Positions 14,921-23,040 of a stretch of DNA of 38,234 nucleotides are shown here, piece by piece. Both the position numbers and the translations under genes were made by a program. This DNA is from Ectopseudomonas oleovorans (GTDB lineage: Bacteria; Pseudomonadota; Gammaproteobacteria; Pseudomonadales; Pseudomonadaceae): NCBI RefSeq assembly GCF_003052605.1, contig NZ_QASO01000123.1, positions 1 through 38,234 on the forward strand, in the 5' to 3' direction. The notes under the pieces are model-generated. The model saw nothing but the letters and a program-made list of their open reading frames with translations. It was not told where the DNA came from and made no database searches. Positions within the stretch are counted from its first letter, which is position 1; every line of letters begins with the position of its first letter.

Positions 14921-15784
14921 ATGGTTCATAGCATGACGGCCTTTGCCCGCCACGAGCAGGCAACCGCCCACGGCACCCTGAGCTGGGAACTGCGCTCGGT
15001 CAACCACCGCTACCTGGAACCGCACCTGCGCCTGCCGGAAGCCTTTCGCGACCTCGAAGGCGCCGTGCGCGAAGCCCTGCGCCAGGGGCTGTCACGCGGC
15101 AAGGTGGAGTGCACCCTGCGCTTCGCCGAGGAAAACGCCGGCAAGCAACTGCAGGTCGACAGCGAGCGCGCCCGCCAAGTGATCGCCGCTGCCGAACAGG
15201 TCGCCGCGCTGATCCAGCAGCCGGCCCCGCTCAACCCGCTGGAAGTGCTGGCCTGGCCTGGCGTGCTGGTGGCCGATTCGGCCGACCCGCAAGCCCTGAA
15301 CGCTGCCGCTCTGAAGCTGTTCGACCAGGCGCTGAGTGAACTCAAGGCAGGCCGTGCCCGCGAAGGCGCCGAGCTGGCCAAGCTGCTAAACGAACGCCTC
15401 GACAGCATCCTCGAAGAGGTCGCCGCACTGCGCGAACTGGTACCACAAATGCTCGCCGGCCAGCGCCAGAAGATCGAAACCCGCTTCGCCGAGATGCAGG
15501 CTGAGCTCGACCCGCAACGCCTGGAGCAGGAGCTGGTGCTGCTGGCGCAGAAGAGCGACGTGGCCGAAGAGCTGGATCGCCTCAGCACCCACGTCAGCGA
15601 AGTGCGTCGCGTACTCAAGGCCGGCGGCGCTGCCGGCAGGCGTCTGGACTTCCTGATGCAGGAGCTTAATCGCGAAGCCAACACCCTCGGCTCCAAGGCG
15701 TTCGACCCGCGCAGCACGCAGGCTGCGGTGAACCTCAAGGTGCTTATCGAACAGATGCGCGAGCAGGTTCAGAATATCGAGTAA
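14921..15784 (+). CDS. yicC: YicC/YloC family endoribonuclease
   Basis: The 287-residue product starts MVHSMTAFARHE, the usual YicC N-terminus, preceded by GAGGT. Other family marks are WELRSVNHRYLEPHLRLPE and the C-terminal DUF1732 segment LDFLMQELNREANTLGSKA with its Glu-Asn/Ser run. Members were recently recognised as manganese-dependent endoribonucleases that affect small-RNA turnover. It is divergent from rph and upstream of gmk, as in many proteobacteria. An in-frame ATG at 14855 is too far upstream and overlaps the likely promoter. Confidence 0.95.
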   Translation: MVHSMTAFARHEQATAHGTLSWELRSVNHRYLEPHLRLPEAFRDLEGAVREALRQGLSRGKVECTLRFAEENAGKQLQVDSERARQVIAAAEQVAALIQQPAPLNPLEVLAWPGVLVADSADPQALNAAALKLFDQALSELKAGRAREGAELAKLLNERLDSILEEVAALRELVPQMLAGQRQKIETRFAEMQAELDPQRLEQELVLLAQKSDVAEELDRLSTHVSEVRRVLKAGGAAGRRLDFLMQELNREANTLGSKAFDPRSTQAAVNLKVLIEQMREQVQNIE

Positions 15785-15837
15785 CGCCAGCCCAGCGGCT
15801 GCTATCTTTCGTCCCACGTTTTCCCAGGATCGTTTTC

Positions 15838-16458
15838 ATGGCCACGACCACCGGCACCCTCTACATCGTTTCCGCCCCCTCCGGCGCCGGCAAGACCAGC
15901 CTGGTCAAGGCGCTGATCGACAGCGAAGCGCAGATTCGCGTTTCGGTCTCGCACACCACCCGCGCCATGCGCCCGGGCGAAGTGGATGGGGTGAACTACC
16001 ACTTCGTCGACCATGCACAGTTCAACGCCATGCTCGAACGCGGCGAGTTCCTCGAACATGCCCAGGTATTCGATAACCTTTACGGTACTTCGCAGAAATG
16101 GGTCGAGCAGACGCTGGCCGAAGGCTTCGACCTGATTCTGGAAATCGACTGGCAGGGCGCGCAGCAGGTGCGCAAGCTGATGCCGCAGAGCAAATCCATC
16201 TTCATTCTGCCGCCGACCCAGGAAGCCCTGCGCCATCGTCTGACTAACCGTGGCCAGGACAGCGGCGAGATCATCGAACGACGCATGCGCGAAGCAGTCA
16301 GCGAAATGAGCCACTACGTCGAATACGACTACCTGGTGATCAACGATGACTTCAACCACGCCCTGAGCGACCTGAAAGCCATCTTCCGCAGCAACCAGTT
16401 GTCGCAAACACAACAGCAGCAGCGCCATGCCGGGCTGCTCAGCGAACTGCTGGCGTAA
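15838..16458 (+). CDS. gmk: Guanylate kinase
   Basis: The 206-residue cytoplasmic kinase phosphorylates GMP to GDP. The P-loop SAPSGAGKTS lies at about residues 12-21, followed by SVSHTTRAMRPGEVDGVNYHF (guanine-nucleotide and GMP-binding region, abbreviated) and LEIDWQGAQQVR. It is 53 bases after yicC and precedes rpoZ-spoT, linking guanine nucleotide supply to (p)ppGpp metabolism in one neighbourhood. Confidence 0.98.
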   Translation: MATTTGTLYIVSAPSGAGKTSLVKALIDSEAQIRVSVSHTTRAMRPGEVDGVNYHFVDHAQFNAMLERGEFLEHAQVFDNLYGTSQKWVEQTLAEGFDLILEIDWQGAQQVRKLMPQSKSIFILPPTQEALRHRLTNRGQDSGEIIERRMREAVSEMSHYVEYDYLVINDDFNHALSDLKAIFRSNQLSQTQQQQRHAGLLSELLA

Positions 16459-16471
16459 AACAGCGCTTCCA

Positions 16472-16500
16472 TTGTCGCTGGTGATTTTTTAGACTATCCA
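16472..16500 (+). promoter_or_regulatory. Possible promoter for rpoZ-spoT
   Basis: TTGTCG (16472-16477) and TATCCA (16495-16500) are 17 bases apart in the 94-base gap between gmk and rpoZ. The -10 is weak. Confidence 0.35.
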
Positions 16501-16552
16501 GTCCGCTCGCCCGCTCGGGCCAAGCTTATCCGCACACGTTACGAGGAACACC

Positions 16553-16816
16553 ATGGCTCGCGTTACCGTCGAAGATTGCCTGGACAACGTTGATAACCGC
16601 TTCGAACTGGTCATGCTCGCGACCAAGCGTTCGCGCCAGCTGGCCACCGGCGGCAAAGAGCCGAAAGTGGCGTGGGAAAACGACAAGCCCACCGTCGTGG
16701 CCCTGCGTGAAATCGCCGCCGGCCTGGTGGATTACGACGTGATTGCCCAGGACGACATCGTCGAAGAAGAGCCGCTGTTCGCTGCCTTCGAGGAAGAGGC
16801 CAACGAGCCTCTGTAA
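16553..16816 (+). CDS. rpoZ: RNA polymerase omega subunit
   Basis: The 87-residue omega subunit, MARVTVEDCLDNVDNRFELV with ATKRSRQL and VVALREIAAG, assists folding and assembly of the beta-prime subunit and contributes to a ppGpp site. A GAGGAA precedes the ATG. It stands immediately upstream of spoT, as in most gammaproteobacteria. Confidence 0.98.
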   Translation: MARVTVEDCLDNVDNRFELVMLATKRSRQLATGGKEPKVAWENDKPTVVALREIAAGLVDYDVIAQDDIVEEEPLFAAFEEEANEPL

Positions 16817-16879
16817 GTCGATGATGCCGGGTCGAAGTCGCGCGGCGCAGGGCCACAGCTGCCAACGGGAGAGTCTCCC

Positions 16880-18991
16880 ATGGCTGGCATAGACGCTCTC
16901 GCCGACCGACTTTCGGCCTACCTCGGCCATGACCAGGTCAACCTGGTTCGCCGAGCCTACTTCTACGCCGAACAGGCGCACGATGGCCAACGCCGCCGCA
17001 GTGGCGAAGCCTACGTGACCCATCCGCTGGCCGTCGCCAGCATCCTCGCCGACATGCACATGGACCATCAGAGCCTGATGGCCGCCATGCTGCACGACGT
17101 CATCGAAGACACCGGCATCGCCAAGGAAGCGCTCAACGCGCAGTTCGGCGAAACCGTGGCCGAACTGGTCGACGGGGTCAGCAAACTGACCCAGATGAAC
17201 TTCGAGACCAAGGCCGAGGCGCAGGCCGAGAACTTCCAGAAGATGGCCATGGCCATGGCCCGCGACATCCGCGTGATTCTGGTCAAGCTTGCCGACCGCC
17301 TGCACAACATGCGCACCCTCGATGCCATGCCACACGAGAAGAGCCGGCGCATCGCCAAGGAAACCCTGGAAATCTACGCCCCCATTGCCAACCGGCTGGG
17401 CATGCACAACATGCGCGTGGAGTTCGAAGACCTGGGCTTCAAGGCCATGCACCCGATGCGCTCCGAGCGTATCCGCGCCGCCGTGCGCCGCGCTCGGGGC
17501 AACCGCAAGGAAATCGTGGCCAAGATCGAGGAATCGATCCAGATGTGCCTGCAGCGCGAGGGCATGGAAGGCGAAGTGATCGGCCGCGAGAAGCACCTCT
17601 ACAGCATCTACCAGAAGATGCGCGGCAAGCGTAAGGCGTTCAACGAGATCATGGACGTCTACGCCTTCCGCATCATCGTCGACAAGGTCGACACCTGCTA
17701 CCGCGTGCTCGGCGCCGTGCACAACCTGTACAAGCCGCTACCCGGGCGCTTCAAGGACTACATCGCGATTCCCAAGGCCAACGGCTACCAGTCGCTGCAC
17801 ACCACGCTGTTCGGCATGCACGGCGTGCCCATCGAGATCCAGATCCGCACCCGCGAAATGGAAGAGATGGCCAACAACGGCATCGCCGCGCACTGGCTGT
17901 ACAAGTCCAACGAGGACGACGCGCCCAAGGGTAACCACGCCCGTGCACGCCAGTGGGTCAAGGGTGTACTCGAACTCCAGCAGAGAGCGGGCAACTCGCT
18001 GGAATTTATCGAAAGCGTGAAGATCGACCTGTTCCCCGACGAGGTCTACGTGTTCACGCCCAAAGGCCGCATCATGGAGCTGCCCAAAGGCTCCACCGCG
18101 GTCGATTTCGCCTACGCGGTGCACACCGACGTCGGCAACACTTGCATCGCCTGCCGCATCAATCGGCGCCTGGCGCCGCTGTCGCAGGCACTGGAAAGCG
18201 GCTCGACGGTGGAAATCGTCACCGCACCGGGCGCCCGACCGAATCCGGCCTGGCTCAACTTCGTGGTCACCGGCAAGGCGCGCACGCACATCCGCCACGC
18301 TCTCAAGCAGCAGCGCCGCTCGGAATCCATCAGCCTCGGCGAACGCCTGCTGAACAAGGTGCTGGCCAGCTTCGACACGCACCTGGAAAAGATCGCGCCC
18401 GAGCGCGTACAGGCGGTGCTCGGCGAATACCGCCAGGAAGTGATCGAGGATCTGCTGGAGGACATCGGCCTGGGCAACCGCATGGCCTATGTCGTCGCCC
18501 GCCGCCTGCTGGCCGAGAGCGGCGACGAGACCCTGCCGAGCAGCGAAGGCCCGCTGGCGATTCGCGGCACCGAAGGTCTGGTGATGAGCTACGCCAAGTG
18601 CTGCACGCCGATCCCGGGCGACCCCATCGTCGGCTACCTGTCCGCCGGCAAGGGCATGGTGGTGCACATGGAAAGCTGCCGGAACATCGCCGACATCCGC
18701 CACAATCCGGAAAAGTGCATCCAACTCAACTGGGCCAAGGATGTCACCGGCGAATTCAACGTCGAGCTGCGCGTCGAGCTGGAGCACCAGCGCGGCCTGA
18801 TCGCGCTGCTGGCCGGCAGCGTCAACGCCGCCGATGGCAACATCGAGAAGATCAGCATGGACGAACGCGACGGCCGCATCAGCGTCGTGCAACTGGTGGT
18901 CAGCGTGCATGACCGTGTGCACCTGGCCCGCGTGATCAAGAAACTGCGCGCCCTCAAGGGCGTGATGCGTATCACCCGAGTACGCGCCTGA
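16880..18991 (+). CDS. spoT: Bifunctional (p)ppGpp synthetase/hydrolase SpoT
   Basis: This is a 703-residue RelA/SpoT homologue. The HD hydrolase domain holds THPLAVASIL and HDVIEDT (H72/D73). The synthetase domain has YKPLPGRFKDYIAIPKANGYQSLHT (quoted in part: GRFKDYIAIPKANGYQSLH). A TGS domain begins about residue 383 (DLFPDEVYVFTPKG), a zinc-binding/helical part carries YAKCCTPIPGD, and a C-terminal ACT domain begins about 630. Intact HD residues argue for active hydrolysis. It sets (p)ppGpp levels in starvation. It follows rpoZ by 63 bases with GGGAG before the ATG. Confidence 0.97.
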   Translation: MAGIDALADRLSAYLGHDQVNLVRRAYFYAEQAHDGQRRRSGEAYVTHPLAVASILADMHMDHQSLMAAMLHDVIEDTGIAKEALNAQFGETVAELVDGVSKLTQMNFETKAEAQAENFQKMAMAMARDIRVILVKLADRLHNMRTLDAMPHEKSRRIAKETLEIYAPIANRLGMHNMRVEFEDLGFKAMHPMRSERIRAAVRRARGNRKEIVAKIEESIQMCLQREGMEGEVIGREKHLYSIYQKMRGKRKAFNEIMDVYAFRIIVDKVDTCYRVLGAVHNLYKPLPGRFKDYIAIPKANGYQSLHTTLFGMHGVPIEIQIRTREMEEMANNGIAAHWLYKSNEDDAPKGNHARARQWVKGVLELQQRAGNSLEFIESVKIDLFPDEVYVFTPKGRIMELPKGSTAVDFAYAVHTDVGNTCIACRINRRLAPLSQALESGSTVEIVTAPGARPNPAWLNFVVTGKARTHIRHALKQQRRSESISLGERLLNKVLASFDTHLEKIAPERVQAVLGEYRQEVIEDLLEDIGLGNRMAYVVARRLLAESGDETLPSSEGPLAIRGTEGLVMSYAKCCTPIPGDPIVGYLSAGKGMVVHMESCRNIADIRHNPEKCIQLNWAKDVTGEFNVELRVELEHQRGLIALLAGSVNAADGNIEKISMDERDGRISVVQLVVSVHDRVHLARVIKKLRALKGVMRITRVRA

Positions 18992-19059
18992 CACAATTCC
19001 CCTATTTCGATTCTGCAGGCTGGGCGCTCGACCCAGCCAGTTCTCACAAGGAGCGATTC

Positions 19060-19440
19060 ATGAGCAAGACCGTCATCACCAGCGACAAGGCCCCCGCCGC
19101 CATCGGTACCTACTCCCAGGCAATCAAGGCCGGCAACACCGTCTACATGTCCGGCCAGATTCCGCTGGATCCGGTGAGCATGGAGCTGGTCGAGGGCTTC
19201 GAAGCGCAGACCGTGCAGGTCTTCGAGAACCTCAAGGCGGTTGCTGAAGCCGCCGGCGGCTCGTTCAAGGACATCGTCAAGCTGAACATCTTCCTCACTG
19301 ACCTGTCGCACTTCGCCAAGGTCAACGAGATCATGGGTCGCTATTTCGAACAGCCCTACCCGGCTCGCGCCGCCATCGGCGTTGCTGCTCTGCCGCGCGG
19401 TGCGCAGGTGGAAATGGACGCTATTCTGGTCATCGAGTAA
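19060..19440 (+). CDS. ridA: RidA family reactive-intermediate deaminase
   Basis: The 126-residue product deaminates reactive 2-aminoacrylate-type enamines and imines. It contains APAAIGTYSQAIKAGN, VYMSGQIPLDP and the active-site arginine in YPARAAIGVAALP, with the C-terminal VEMDAILVIE. It is 68 bases downstream of spoT with AAGGAG before the ATG. Its TAA stop coincides with the left end of a dispersed repeat (19438-19599). Confidence 0.96.
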   Translation: MSKTVITSDKAPAAIGTYSQAIKAGNTVYMSGQIPLDPVSMELVEGFEAQTVQVFENLKAVAEAAGGSFKDIVKLNIFLTDLSHFAKVNEIMGRYFEQPYPARAAIGVAALPRGAQVEMDAILVIE

Positions 19441-19599
19441 GAGCCTGCTCACGATCTCGCGAGCTAGAGCCAGGCAAGGCGAAATCAGGCGAAAAAGCGC
19501 AGTTTACGAGCTGTAAATGAGCATTTTGATCGGACTCGCGCACGAGCCTGGTTTCAACGCAGCATGGCCGACGCGCAGCAGATCGTGAACAGGTTCTAA
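19438..19599. repeat. Dispersed MITE-like element, copy A, with terminal inverted repeats
   Basis: The ends 19438-19457 and 19580-19599 are reverse complements at 17 of 20 positions, with the core TCACGATCT / AGATCGTGA. Inside lie the block CTCGCGAGCTAGAGCC, a hairpin TTTAC-GAGCT-GTAAA (19503-19517) followed by TGAGCATT, and TTTCAACGCAGCA with GACGCGCAGCAGATCGT near the right end. The same ordered blocks recur at 34409-34630 with compensatory base changes. The element has no coding capacity. The left end coincides with the ridA stop codon. Confidence 0.8.
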
Positions 19600-19654
19600 G
19601 TCGTTCGAGCGGGGCAGCAGGCCCCGCCCGCCCTTCCCCGGCATGGAGATCGCC

Positions 19655-20386
19655 ATGCGTCTGCTTCCTCTGCTGCTATGCGGCGCCCTGCTCGGCGGCT
19701 GCGCCAGCACGCCGAACAACGACCCGAGCGGTACCTGGATCAACCAGGCAGCCATCGATGCCGCCCGCGAGAGCGGTCGCCTACGCGAAGCCCTGCTCGC
19801 CTACGGCCCCAACCTCGAATGGCAGATCAACCCCGAACAACAGCAGGCCAGCTACAGCAACGGCTTCGAGCTGGCCGAGGGCAGGCTGCAGGGTGCCGGA
19901 GAGGGGCGTTGGCAGGTGACCTTCTACGGTGATTACAACGAGCAGCTCGCCATTCAGAACGGCGAACTGGTGCAGATCGCTAGCGAATACTGGCCCGAGC
20001 AGCACTTCGCCCGCGTCAACAGCTCCAGCGAACCCAAGCCAATGGGCAGCAGCTTCGAGCAGGCGCTATATCGCGACTACCTGGGCGGCGACTGGCTGAT
20101 CGAGGAAGGTCTGGGCCAGGGCGGCCTGGTGCGCTTCAACAGCGCCGGGCAGGTACAAGGCCTGCCCGGCGCCGAACGCTTTGCCCTGTGCCTGGCAGGC
20201 GACTGCGCGGCCATGAGCGGCGAACATGACAGTCTTTGGCTGCAAGCCAGTGATCAGGGTAGCCCCTGGTTGTTCGTGCATGAAGGCAATCAGCTGCGCA
20301 TCTTCGAAGCGCAGAACCGCGCCCAGTTCGACGAGATGCCCGAGTACCAGCCCGGCCCGCAACGCTGGTTGCTCAAACGCCGCTGA
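19655..20386 (+). CDS. Predicted lipoprotein of unknown function
   Basis: The 243-residue product has a lipoprotein signal (MRLLPLLLCGALLGGC, lipobox LGGC, Cys16), after which CASTPNNDPSG follows. The mature part has repeated beta-like segments (GRWQVTFYGDYNEQ, YLGGDWLIEEGLGQGG, WLFVHEGNQLRIFE) but matches no family I recognise. The residue after the acylated cysteine is Ala, compatible with outer-membrane sorting. The second ATG is taken as start because GGAG lies six bases before it, while the first ATG at 19643 has no ribosome-binding site. Confidence 0.8.
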   Translation: MRLLPLLLCGALLGGCASTPNNDPSGTWINQAAIDAARESGRLREALLAYGPNLEWQINPEQQQASYSNGFELAEGRLQGAGEGRWQVTFYGDYNEQLAIQNGELVQIASEYWPEQHFARVNSSSEPKPMGSSFEQALYRDYLGGDWLIEEGLGQGGLVRFNSAGQVQGLPGAERFALCLAGDCAAMSGEHDSLWLQASDQGSPWLFVHEGNQLRIFEAQNRAQFDEMPEYQPGPQRWLLKRR

Positions 20387-20423
20387 TCAGCAGGCGCCGC
20401 CTCCGGGCAGGAGCGGCGCCACG

Positions 20424-21041
20424 CTATAGAGCCCCCAGCAACAGCCAGCCTCCCAGCGCCAGCAACAGGCCACCGCAACCGCGATCCAGCCAGCGCACGC
20501 GCCGCTGCAACCAGCTGCGCCAACGCGCCTGATCGAGCAGGCGCACCAGCGCCAGATCCCAGAACAGCACCACCAGGGTCATCCACAGCATCGCCAGGCC
20601 CAGCCCCCATGCTGGCATTGCCGACTCGCGCAAGACCCCGAATAACCCGGCGTAGAACAGCGGCAATTTGGGATTGAGGCTGCTGGCCAGCAGGCCCTGA
20701 CGCATGCCCTTCCACACCCCGCCGAGCCTCAGTTGATCACCCTGCGGCAGGACCAGATCTCGCCGCGAGACCAGCGCCTGCAGGCCGATCCAGGCGAAAT
20801 ACAGCCCGCCGACGACCTGCAAGCAGCGCCACAGCCAACTGCCCTCGGCGGGTAACAACGCCATGACGAACAGTACCAGCAGCATGCTCAGCAGGTTGGC
20901 CAGGGCGATGCCGCAGGCGCAACCGTCGGCCTGGTGCCGGCCCTTGGCCAGCGCGGTACGAATCAATAGAAAGAAGTCCGGCCCAGGCGACAGCAAGGCC
21001 GCGAAATGAGTACCGGCAACCAGTAGAAACAACGCGAACAT
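20424..21041 (-). CDS. LysE/RhtB family amino-acid exporter
   Basis: This is a 205-residue inner-membrane protein with about six hydrophobic helices, starting MFALFLLVAGTHFAALLSPG. The signature SPGPDFFLLIRTALAKGRHQ with GIALAN and SLNPKLPLFYAG is that of LysE/RhtB exporters of amino acids or analogues. The ATG at 21041 follows GGAGG by four bases. That GGAGG lies inside a perfect hairpin (21046-21062). The gene follows an AraC-type regulator on the same strand, which probably controls it (inference from position). Confidence 0.9.
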   Translation of the reverse strand: MFALFLLVAGTHFAALLSPGPDFFLLIRTALAKGRHQADGCACGIALANLLSMLLVLFVMALLPAEGSWLWRCLQVVGGLYFAWIGLQALVSRRDLVLPQGDQLRLGGVWKGMRQGLLASSLNPKLPLFYAGLFGVLRESAMPAWGLGLAMLWMTLVVLFWDLALVRLLDQARWRSWLQRRVRWLDRGCGGLLLALGGWLLLGAL

Positions 21042-21045
21042 GGCA

Positions 21046-21062
21046 CCTCCGTTTAGCGGAGG
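21046..21062 (-). promoter_or_regulatory. Hairpin covering the ribosome-binding site of the LysE-type gene
   Basis: On the minus strand CCTCCG and CGGAGG form a perfect 6-bp stem with a 5-base loop (CTAAA). The 3' arm is the Shine-Dalgarno sequence itself, four bases before the ATG at 21041. Folding would occlude initiation. Confidence 0.5.
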
Positions 21063-21179
21063 CAGTGTCGGCAACTAGCGGTATCGATGTATTGGAAAAA
21101 ACTCAGGCTCTACAGCGACGCAATCGCTGCCGAACAACTTGGCGCGCACCGATGCAAGTTCGCGCAAAGCCCTGCAGAA

Positions 21180-21980
21180 TCAGGCCTGCGCCACGGCGCG
21201 AAAACGCCCCGGAGTGACCCCGGTGAAACGGCGAAACACCCCGTTGAAATGCGCCTGGTCATAAAAGCCCAGGTCCAGTGCGACATCGGCCAGGGCCTGA
21301 CCTTGCAACAACCTGCGCTTGGCTTCACGCACTCTGCGCTGCAGTAGATAGGTGTGTGGCGGCACGCCATAGGCACGGCGAAATGCCTCGATCAGGTGGC
21401 GCGGGTGACGCTGCACCAAGGCAGCCAATTGCTCGAGGCTGACAGCCTCGGCGTAGTGCACTTCCAGGTAATCGCGCAGGTACGCCGTCACCCCGCTGTC
21501 GCGACATGCCGGGCGCGCCTCGCGCAAGCCGCCGTGCCGCACGAAGACCAGCTCCAGCAACGCCAGCAGTTCGCTCTCCAACGCCAGCGCATCGCCCCCT
21601 TCAAACTGGCCGGCCAGACGCGCCAATCCCGCCGCCACGCGCCCGTCATCGTGGGGATTGAGCGCGCGAAAGCCACTGGGCAGGCTCTTGCGCCCAAGCA
21701 GAGCCGGCAGTCGCGACTCCTCGATGTAGAGCATGCGGTAGATCAGGCGCGACGACTCGGCGTGCCCGGTGTGCGGCTCTTCGGGATTCATCAGCGACAG
21801 GGTTCCCGCTGGCAGCGCGTGGCGCTGACCGCGGCACTGGTAGCCGCCCACACCCTGTACGATCGCCCCAACGGCAAACGCGTCGTGACTGTGGCGCCCG
21901 AACGGCTGGCCGGAAAAGTCGGCGTGGAACAGCTCGATTCCCGGTAACCAGGGCTTGGCCAGAAGGCGATTGGAATCCAT
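21180..21980 (-). CDS. AraC family transcriptional regulator
   Basis: The 266-residue product has a cupin-type sensor half (about 15-150; FGRHSHDAFAVGAIVQG, GTLSLMNPEEPHTG) and a C-terminal double helix-turn-helix (about 165-262; VSLEQLAALVQRHPRHLIEA, YLLQRRVREAKRRLLQG, ADVALDLGFYDQAHFNGVFR). This is the DNA-binding form of AraC/XylS regulators. It lies 12 bases after the NAD-binding protein gene and 138 bases upstream of the exporter gene on the same strand. It likely senses an amino acid or derivative and drives the exporter. The inducer is unknown. Confidence 0.9.
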   Translation of the reverse strand: MDSNRLLAKPWLPGIELFHADFSGQPFGRHSHDAFAVGAIVQGVGGYQCRGQRHALPAGTLSLMNPEEPHTGHAESSRLIYRMLYIEESRLPALLGRKSLPSGFRALNPHDDGRVAAGLARLAGQFEGGDALALESELLALLELVFVRHGGLREARPACRDSGVTAYLRDYLEVHYAEAVSLEQLAALVQRHPRHLIEAFRRAYGVPPHTYLLQRRVREAKRRLLQGQALADVALDLGFYDQAHFNGVFRRFTGVTPGRFRAVAQA

Positions 21981-21992
21981 CTCGGCAGCGGC

Positions 21993-22850
21993 TCAGCGAC
22001 CCGCCAGGATCGCCGCGTAACCTTCACGGTAACTGGGATACTGCGGCGCCCAGCCCAGCGCACGGGCGCGGGCGTTGCGACAGCGCTTGCTGCCGGCGCG
22101 GCGCACGCGCTGCTCGTCGCTCCAATGGCTGACGCCCAGTTGCCCACGTAGCCAACCTACTACCTCGTGCAGTGGCGCCGGCTCGTCGTCGACGCCCAGG
22201 TAGCAATCGGCCAAGGGCACACCGGCGGCATCCGCCTGCAACAGCGTGGCAAACAGGCCGGCAGCATCCTCGACATGAATGCGGTTGCCATACAACGGCG
22301 GTGTTTCACTGACCCGATAGCCGCCGCGCACCTGGCTCAGCAACCATTCGCGACCAGGGCCATAAAGGCCTGTCAGACGCACTGTGGTCGCCGGCAGACC
22401 GCTGTTGAGCGCGACACGCTCAGCCTCGCGCATGATCACCGCAGAAAAACTCTGGGCTTCAGCCGCAGAACCCTCGTCGATCCACTCGCCTTCCTGCTGC
22501 CCATACACGCCGCTGCTGGAGGCGAACAGGATGCGCCGTGGTCGCTGGCCATGCTGCGCCAGCCAGCTCAACACACGGCGCAGCCCTTCGACATAGGCGG
22601 CGCGGTAGCCGGCCTCGTCGTGCTCGGTGGCGGCGGCGCAGTACACCAGGTAATCCAGCGGCCCTTGCGGCCAAGCCGGCGGGCAGGCATCGGCGTGCAG
22701 ATCGCCGGCCAGCGGCTCGATGGCGGTAGGTAGCGCGGCCACGTTGCGACGCATACCGAGCACGCGCCAGCCTTGTGCGGCCATCCGCAGGCCAAGGCGG
22801 GTACCGACGTCTCCACACCCGGCAATCAGCAGGCTGTTGCAGTCCGACAT
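21993..22850 (-). CDS. NAD(P)-dependent epimerase/dehydratase-like protein (YeeZ-type atypical SDR)
   Basis: The 285-residue product has an N-terminal dinucleotide-binding motif LLIAGCGDVGTRLGLRM, ILFASSSGVYGQQEGEW and TVRLTGLYGPGR, the pattern of atypical extended SDRs (SDR_a5, YeeZ). The canonical YxxxK pair is not evident, so enzymatic activity is uncertain. The start at 22850 has GGAG six bases upstream; a frame to 22865 has no better site. It overlaps no neighbour and is 12 bases before the AraC gene. It is divergent from oxyR. Confidence 0.85.
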   Translation of the reverse strand: MSDCNSLLIAGCGDVGTRLGLRMAAQGWRVLGMRRNVAALPTAIEPLAGDLHADACPPAWPQGPLDYLVYCAAATEHDEAGYRAAYVEGLRRVLSWLAQHGQRPRRILFASSSGVYGQQEGEWIDEGSAAEAQSFSAVIMREAERVALNSGLPATTVRLTGLYGPGREWLLSQVRGGYRVSETPPLYGNRIHVEDAAGLFATLLQADAAGVPLADCYLGVDDEPAPLHEVVGWLRGQLGVSHWSDEQRVRRAGSKRCRNARARALGWAPQYPSYREGYAAILAGR

Positions 22851-22985
22851 GCTCTTCTCCATCACTGTTATGCGACGGCGCAGTGTAACAGGCCGCTCCG
22901 AGCCGTCAGAGGCGGCATGGAGACACGGAGCAGCGCCATGCAGGTGCCAAATTCGCGATAGTTTTGCAACAGTCTATTAGCGCGG

Positions 22986-23014
22986 TTGGTTCATCTGTTT
23001 GCAAAGGCTATGCT
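22986..23014 (+). promoter_or_regulatory. Candidate oxyR promoter
   Basis: TTGGTT (22986-22991) and TATGCT (23009-23014) are 17 bases apart, and the start site would be about 20 bases before the oxyR ATG. ATAG/CTAT half-sites at 22958-22961, 22974-22977 and 23008-23011 recall OxyR half-sites, but their spacing does not fit the consensus. Confidence 0.4.
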
Positions 23015-23040
23015 TGGCGGCAACTTAATGGATAAACACT

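Noticed and set aside
22958..23011. OxyR autoregulatory binding site in the oxyR promoter
   Set aside because: ATAG/CTAT half-sites are present but their spacings (16 and 34 bases) do not fit the ATAG-N7-CTAT-N7 consensus pattern.
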